Assembly (NCBI GenBank): GCA_036015235.1
Contig: CP107926.1
Location: 434,001-498,000 of the forward strand
Reading direction: 5' to 3'
DNA length: 64,000 bases
Origin: Streptomyces sp. NBC_00433
Lineage (GTDB): Bacteria > Actinomycetota > Actinomycetes > Streptomycetales > Streptomycetaceae
Below the pieces are notes generated by a model that made no database searches, was not told the DNA's origin, and saw nothing but the letters and a program-made list of their open reading frames with translations. Numbering within the stretch: position 1 is the first letter of the stretch; every line of letters begins with the position of its first letter. The translations under genes were made by a program, and so were the position numbers. Positions 60,628 to 64,000 of the stretch are shown piece by piece.

Positions 60628-61812
60628 GTGGAGATGCCGGAAGCGGCAAGCGCGCGGGTGGTCACGGGCGAGGAGCCCGGTTCCTTCGCCCGGACTGTCC
60701 TCGCGGAGCGGCACCCCGCCCTCATCCGGAAGGTCCGGGACGCCTTCCCCTACCCGCCGGAGCAGCGGCGGGCCCTGGAGGCGCTGCTGGAGGAGACGCA
60801 GCACGGGGTGGTCGAAGCGCTGCCGGCCGGCGCCCAGGACGGCGGGCGGTGGGCCGCGTGGGGTGCGCACCACTTCGGCCGGTCGTGGTTCGACGTGCCC
60901 TTCCTGTGGGCGGAGAGCTACTTCTACCGCAGGCTCCTGGAAGCCGTCGGCTACTTCGGGCCGGGTCCGTGGCAGGGCGTCGACCCCTTCGCGCCCTTCA
61001 AGCGCGCCGAGCTGGACGGCGCGGCCGTGGCGGAGGAGCTGGCGGCGCTCGACGATGTGGCGGCGCTGCCGCCGGAGGCGCGGGACGAGGCGGTGCTCGG
61101 CGGCGCGCTGTCGGGCAACCGGGCCGACCTCGGCTTCCGCATCTCCGCCAGTGAGCGGGGTGAGCGGGGCGCACCGGGCGGCCTCCGCGTCGTCGCGGAC
61201 GACAGCGCCCCCTTCTGGCGGCACCTGGCGCGGTCCGCCGCCGGCACCGCGTACCTGCTCGCCGACAACGCGGGCCGCGAGCTCATCCCCGACCTGATCC
61301 TCCTCGACCACCTCCTCCGCACCGGTCGCGCGGAGAGCGCCGTCCTGCACGTCAAGCCGTATCCCTCCTTCGTGTCCGACGCCACGACGTCCGACGTCGT
61401 GGACTGCCTGCGCCGCGTCACCGACGCCCCGGGCCGGGCCGGCCGGATCGGCGCCAGGCTGTGGGAGGCCCTCACCGGCGGCCGGTTGAGCGTGCGCGCC
61501 CACCCCTTCTCCTGCGCGCCGCTCCCTTACGCCGACATGCCCGCGGATCTGCGCGCCGACCTCTCCCGAGCCGCCGTCACCATCTCCAAGGGCGACCTGA
61601 ACTACCGGCGCCTGGTGGGCGACAGGCTGTGGCCGGGCACGACCGGCTTCGCGGAGCGCACCGCCCGCTTCCCCGGCCCGCTGCTGGCGCTGCGCACCCT
61701 GAAGTCCGACGTCGCCGTCGGGCTCGAAGCGTCGGCGCTCGCCGCCCTGGAGGACAGCGGCGAGGCGTGGCGTACGAGCGGCGCATACGCGGTGGTCCAC
61801 TTCCGCCCCTGA
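60628..61812 (+). CDS. ARMT1/DUF89-type damage-control phosphatase
   Basis: A 394-residue protein. Metal-binding motifs of the DUF89 family are visible: DNAGRELIPDLILLD (Asp/Asn pair), VKPYPSFVSDATTSDV and SKGDLNYRRLVGD, with the N-terminal helical part (FGRSWFDVPFLWAESYFYRR) of the ARMT1 subgroup. The family hydrolyses phosphate from damaged sugar phosphates or related metabolites. GTG at 60628 follows GGAGGAA. It is soluble and monocistronic. Confidence 0.88.
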   Translation: MEMPEAASARVVTGEEPGSFARTVLAERHPALIRKVRDAFPYPPEQRRALEALLEETQHGVVEALPAGAQDGGRWAAWGAHHFGRSWFDVPFLWAESYFYRRLLEAVGYFGPGPWQGVDPFAPFKRAELDGAAVAEELAALDDVAALPPEARDEAVLGGALSGNRADLGFRISASERGERGAPGGLRVVADDSAPFWRHLARSAAGTAYLLADNAGRELIPDLILLDHLLRTGRAESAVLHVKPYPSFVSDATTSDVVDCLRRVTDAPGRAGRIGARLWEALTGGRLSVRAHPFSCAPLPYADMPADLRADLSRAAVTISKGDLNYRRLVGDRLWPGTTGFAERTARFPGPLLALRTLKSDVAVGLEASALAALEDSGEAWRTSGAYAVVHFRP

Positions 61813-61994
61813 CCGGTTCCGGCGGCCGGGTCGTGGTGGACGCCGGAGGGACAGGGCGGTGACGTGCAAGGTTCACGCGTACGCCATCCAGTGGCGGCAA
61901 GGTGGCGCCGCTTGCGCCCCGTACCGGTCGACTCCCGCGCTGCACGGGCCTCCTGGCTCCGGCACGCGGCCACTGTCGAAAGGCAGCCCGCCCT

Positions 61995-62258
61995 ATGACT
62001 GGCAGAGTCCCCGCGCCCGAGCACCGCACCCCTGACCGCGCCGGCCGCAGGACCGTGCTCGGCGCTGCCATCGCCGGCGCCGTGGTGCTCGGCGCCGGCG
62101 TCATCCCGGTGGTCGCGAGCGCGTCCACGAACACCGCCTTCGCCGCGGGCGACGTCGTGGTCCACCGGGTCGGCGACGGCAGCACGTCCCTGGCTGAGCG
62201 ACAAGGCCGCACCGGTCCCGGTTGGCCCACCCCTCGTCCGGGGCGGCACCGCCGCTGA
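61995..62258 (+). pseudogene. Truncated secreted protein (signal peptide and first strands only)
   Basis: The start encodes RAGRRTVLGAAIAGAVVLGA (export signal, Tat-like) and FAAGDVVVHRVGDGSTSL, the opening of large secreted beta-propeller-like proteins of Streptomyces. The next bases continue the family (LSDKAAPVPV) only in another frame, and the rest of the gene is missing. The 182 bases upstream hold no other feature. Clearly a degraded gene. Confidence 0.65.
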
Positions 62259-62265
62259 CGCGGTC

Positions 62266-63528
62266 CTAGTTCGCGGGCCGGAGCCGGGACGTACGGACGC
62301 GTTGCGCGACCAGGGCCAGGGCGCCGAAGGCGATGACGGCGGCGCTGTAGACGACCGCGGTCTTGTGCAGGCCCACGTTCGTGGTGGCGAAGCCGGCGAC
62401 GACGGCCGGGATGCTGAAGGCGACGTAGGAGATCACGAAGGCGACCGCGAACAGCTCGCCCCGCTCGGCGGGTTCGGCGATACGGGCCAGGGTGCCGAAG
62501 CTGGCCAGGCCCGCCGCGCCGAAGCCGACGCCCGCGAGTGCCGTGCCCAGGGCGGCGGCGGTGACCGAGTTCTGCTCGACGCCGGTCAGGCCCACGGCCG
62601 TGCCGACCACCAGCAGGGCCGCGCCGAGGGCCAGGGTGCGCTCCGTCGGCCAGCCGCGCAGCGCGAAGGCCGTGATCGAGGCGGGCAGGCAGAGCAGGGT
62701 GACGACCAGGCCGCCGATGACGTGGCTGGACAGGCCGAACAGGCCGGCGGCCACCGACGGGCCGAGCGCGAGGTAGAGCCCGCCCAGAGCCCAGCTCGCC
62801 ACGAGGATCGGCACCAGCGCGATCAGGTCGCCGCGCAGCCGGGGGGCGACGCCGAGGCGGGGCTGCAGCGAGCGCGCGGCGCCCGGCCGCAGCGCGGAGG
62901 TCTCAGGCAGCGCGGTGATGGCCAGGCCGGCCAGCACCAGGCCGGCGAGCAGCAGCACGTACACCAGCCGGGTCGGGTGCGGCCCGTACTGCACCAGGAA
63001 TCCGCAGCCGAGCGCGCCGAGGCCCAGGCCGAAGGTGGGCGCCGCGCCGGTGATGACGCCCGCGCGGTGCGGTGCGTGCGGGGGGTTGAGGTCGACCAGG
63101 GTGGCGCCGAGCGTCGTCATGGCCGCGCCCGTGGCGATGCCCTGCACGAAACGGGCCACCAGCAGCAGCGAGACGTCGCCGGCGAGGATGAACAGCAGCA
63201 TCGCCACCGCTTCGAGGGCGATCGCCGAGACCAGGACGGGACGGCGGCCTATGTGGTCGGACAGCGCCCCGACCACCAGGAGCGAACCGATCATGCCGAC
63301 GACGTAGACCGCGAAGACGGTCGTCAGCATGGACGCGGAGAAGCTCCATTGGTGCTGGTAGACGACGTAGAGCGGGGACGGCGCGCTGGAGGCGGCCATG
63401 AAGAGGACGAAGATCGCCGCGATGGCGGCGAAGGCGGCCCCGCGGCTCAGCCCGCGCCGTCCGGACGCCTTCTCCGCTGCGGCCGGGGACACGGGACTCT
63501 TGTCGTGGCGCGTCGGCGCGACAGTCAT
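62266..63528 (-). CDS. MFS transporter (12 helices)
   Basis: A 420-residue membrane protein with 12 helices. Motif A (GALSDHIGRRPVL) lies in the loop after helix 2, and RFVQGIATGAAMTTLGATLV is in helix 4-5. This fits drug or metabolite exporters of the proton-driven type. It diverges from a TetR gene, with a long palindrome between, so it is probably induced by its own substrate through that repressor. Confidence 0.9.
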   Translation of the reverse strand: MTVAPTRHDKSPVSPAAAEKASGRRGLSRGAAFAAIAAIFVLFMAASSAPSPLYVVYQHQWSFSASMLTTVFAVYVVGMIGSLLVVGALSDHIGRRPVLVSAIALEAVAMLLFILAGDVSLLLVARFVQGIATGAAMTTLGATLVDLNPPHAPHRAGVITGAAPTFGLGLGALGCGFLVQYGPHPTRLVYVLLLAGLVLAGLAITALPETSALRPGAARSLQPRLGVAPRLRGDLIALVPILVASWALGGLYLALGPSVAAGLFGLSSHVIGGLVVTLLCLPASITAFALRGWPTERTLALGAALLVVGTAVGLTGVEQNSVTAAALGTALAGVGFGAAGLASFGTLARIAEPAERGELFAVAFVISYVAFSIPAVVAGFATTNVGLHKTAVVYSAAVIAFGALALVAQRVRTSRLRPAN

Positions 63529-63542
63529 AAGGATCTCCGAAT

Positions 63543-63591
63543 GCAGTGATCGTTGCGTTAGTGGTGCCTAGGCTAACGCAATGATCAGTGC
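63543..63591. promoter_or_regulatory. Long imperfect palindrome between MFS and TetR genes
   Basis: Core arms TTGCGTTAG/CTAACGCAA (63553-63561, 63573-63581) extend to 19-base arms with two mismatches across an 11-base spacer. A GATAAT -10 element (63592-63597), six bases before the TetR ATG, suggests a leaderless transcript. A likely TetR operator for both genes. Confidence 0.75.
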
Positions 63592-63603
63592 GATAATTTC
63601 CCC

Positions 63604-64000
63604 ATGGCTGAAGACATCCAGGTACGCCCCGGTGGCCGCTCCGCGCGGGTGCGCGCGTCGGTGCACCGCGCCGTCGAGGAACTGGTGAGCGCGGAGTCCG
63701 CCGAGACCCTCACGATTCCCGCCGTCGCCGCCCGCGCCGGTGTGCACCCGACCACGGTCTACCGGCGCTGGGGATCGGTTCCGCAACTGCTGGCCGACGT
63801 CGCCACCAGCCGATTCAGCGGCGACGTCGTGGTGCCCGACACCGGCTCCCTGGCCGGCGACCTGGAGCGCTGGATGGCCGACGTCGCCACCGACCTCGCG
63901 GACCCCGACGTCCTGGCGCTGATGCGCGCGACCATCGGCTCGGGCCCGGAAGGCGGCTGCGCCTGCACGGTCGACCGCCACGAGCAGCTCGGCGCGATCA
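63604..64000 (+). CDS. TetR-family repressor (C-terminus cut by window end)
   Basis: 132 codons are visible. The helix-turn-helix is at about 25-65 (AVEELVSAESAETLTIPAVA, then ARAGVHPTTVYRRWGS), followed by the start of the ligand-binding domain (TGSLAGDLERWMADVATDL). No stop is reached before base 64000. It diverges from the MFS gene and probably represses it. Confidence 0.9.
   Translation, partial: MAEDIQVRPGGRSARVRASVHRAVEELVSAESAETLTIPAVAARAGVHPTTVYRRWGSVPQLLADVATSRFSGDVVVPDTGSLAGDLERWMADVATDLADPDVLALMRATIGSGPEGGCACTVDRHEQLGAI

Noticed and set aside
1..64000. CRISPR arrays, tRNA or rRNA genes, insertion sequences, prophage
   Set aside because: I saw no regular spaced repeats, no cloverleaf with CCA-like ends, no transposase or phage structural genes.

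Overview
The window is very G+C-rich, with strong third-position G/C bias, GTG/TTG starts, leaderless promoters and a dense mix of regulators, sensor proteins, secreted hydrolases and Tat signals. This points to a Streptomyces-like actinomycete (Streptomycetaceae). The many decaying genes and lack of synteny-defining core operons suggest a chromosome-arm or inner-arm region. No rRNA, tRNA, CRISPR, IS element, prophage or polyketide/NRPS cluster was seen.

Layout. 1-7.4 kb: small metabolic genes (cupin, GNAT, TmrB-like ATPase), a zinc-independent ribosomal protein pair (L31/L33), a VOC protein, a GH16-like hydrolase, and an aldo/keto reductase divergent from a LysR regulator. 7.4-16.7 kb: a possible amidoligase-like protein, a PAS-GAF-SpoIIE-ATPase protein with a degenerate phosphatase domain, a NAD kinase paralogue, an XRE-cupin regulator/DUF6126 pair behind a perfect palindrome, a broken M20 amidohydrolase, and an epimerase/MarR divergent pair. 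16.8-20.4 kb: a short threonyl-tRNA synthetase preceded by a Thr-Thr-Thr leader peptide and a 15-bp hairpin, a graveyard of SDR and sigma-factor remnants, and a Ser/Thr kinase. 20.6-29.2 kb: pntAB, an SMI1/KNR4 protein, a methyltransferase, a slipin, an intact PP2C phosphatase and an aldo/keto reductase. 29.6-36.6 kb: a frameshifted GH99-like hydrolase, a DHA2 exporter, and a complete four-gene betaine/choline-type ABC importer. 36.6-46.7 kb: an MmyB-type regulator, a DUF1707 protein, and a kdp potassium-uptake operon (small ORF-kdpF-A-B-C-D plus an extra truncated kdpD, without kdpE). 47-53.4 kb: an aldo/keto reductase/TetR pair with two palindromic operators, a fused relic of siderophore genes under a near-consensus iron box, a Tat-exported purple acid phosphatase and a Tat-exported GH29 fucosidase with lectin domains. 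53.7-64 kb: small proteins, an ATP-dependent DNA ligase divergent from MarR, an MFS remnant, PEBP, DHFR-like and ARMT1-like proteins, a truncated secreted protein, and an MFS/TetR divergent pair cut by the window end.

How the genes fit together. Two systems address osmotic and ionic stress (kdp and the quaternary-amine ABC importer). Several divergent enzyme or exporter/regulator pairs carry clear inverted-repeat operators between them. The most distinctive locus is the threonine-leader/short ThrRS unit, which looks like ribosome-mediated attenuation of a conditionally expressed synthetase. At least eight decaying genes in 64 kb show active gene loss, including an iron-regulated siderophore locus collapsed to fragments.
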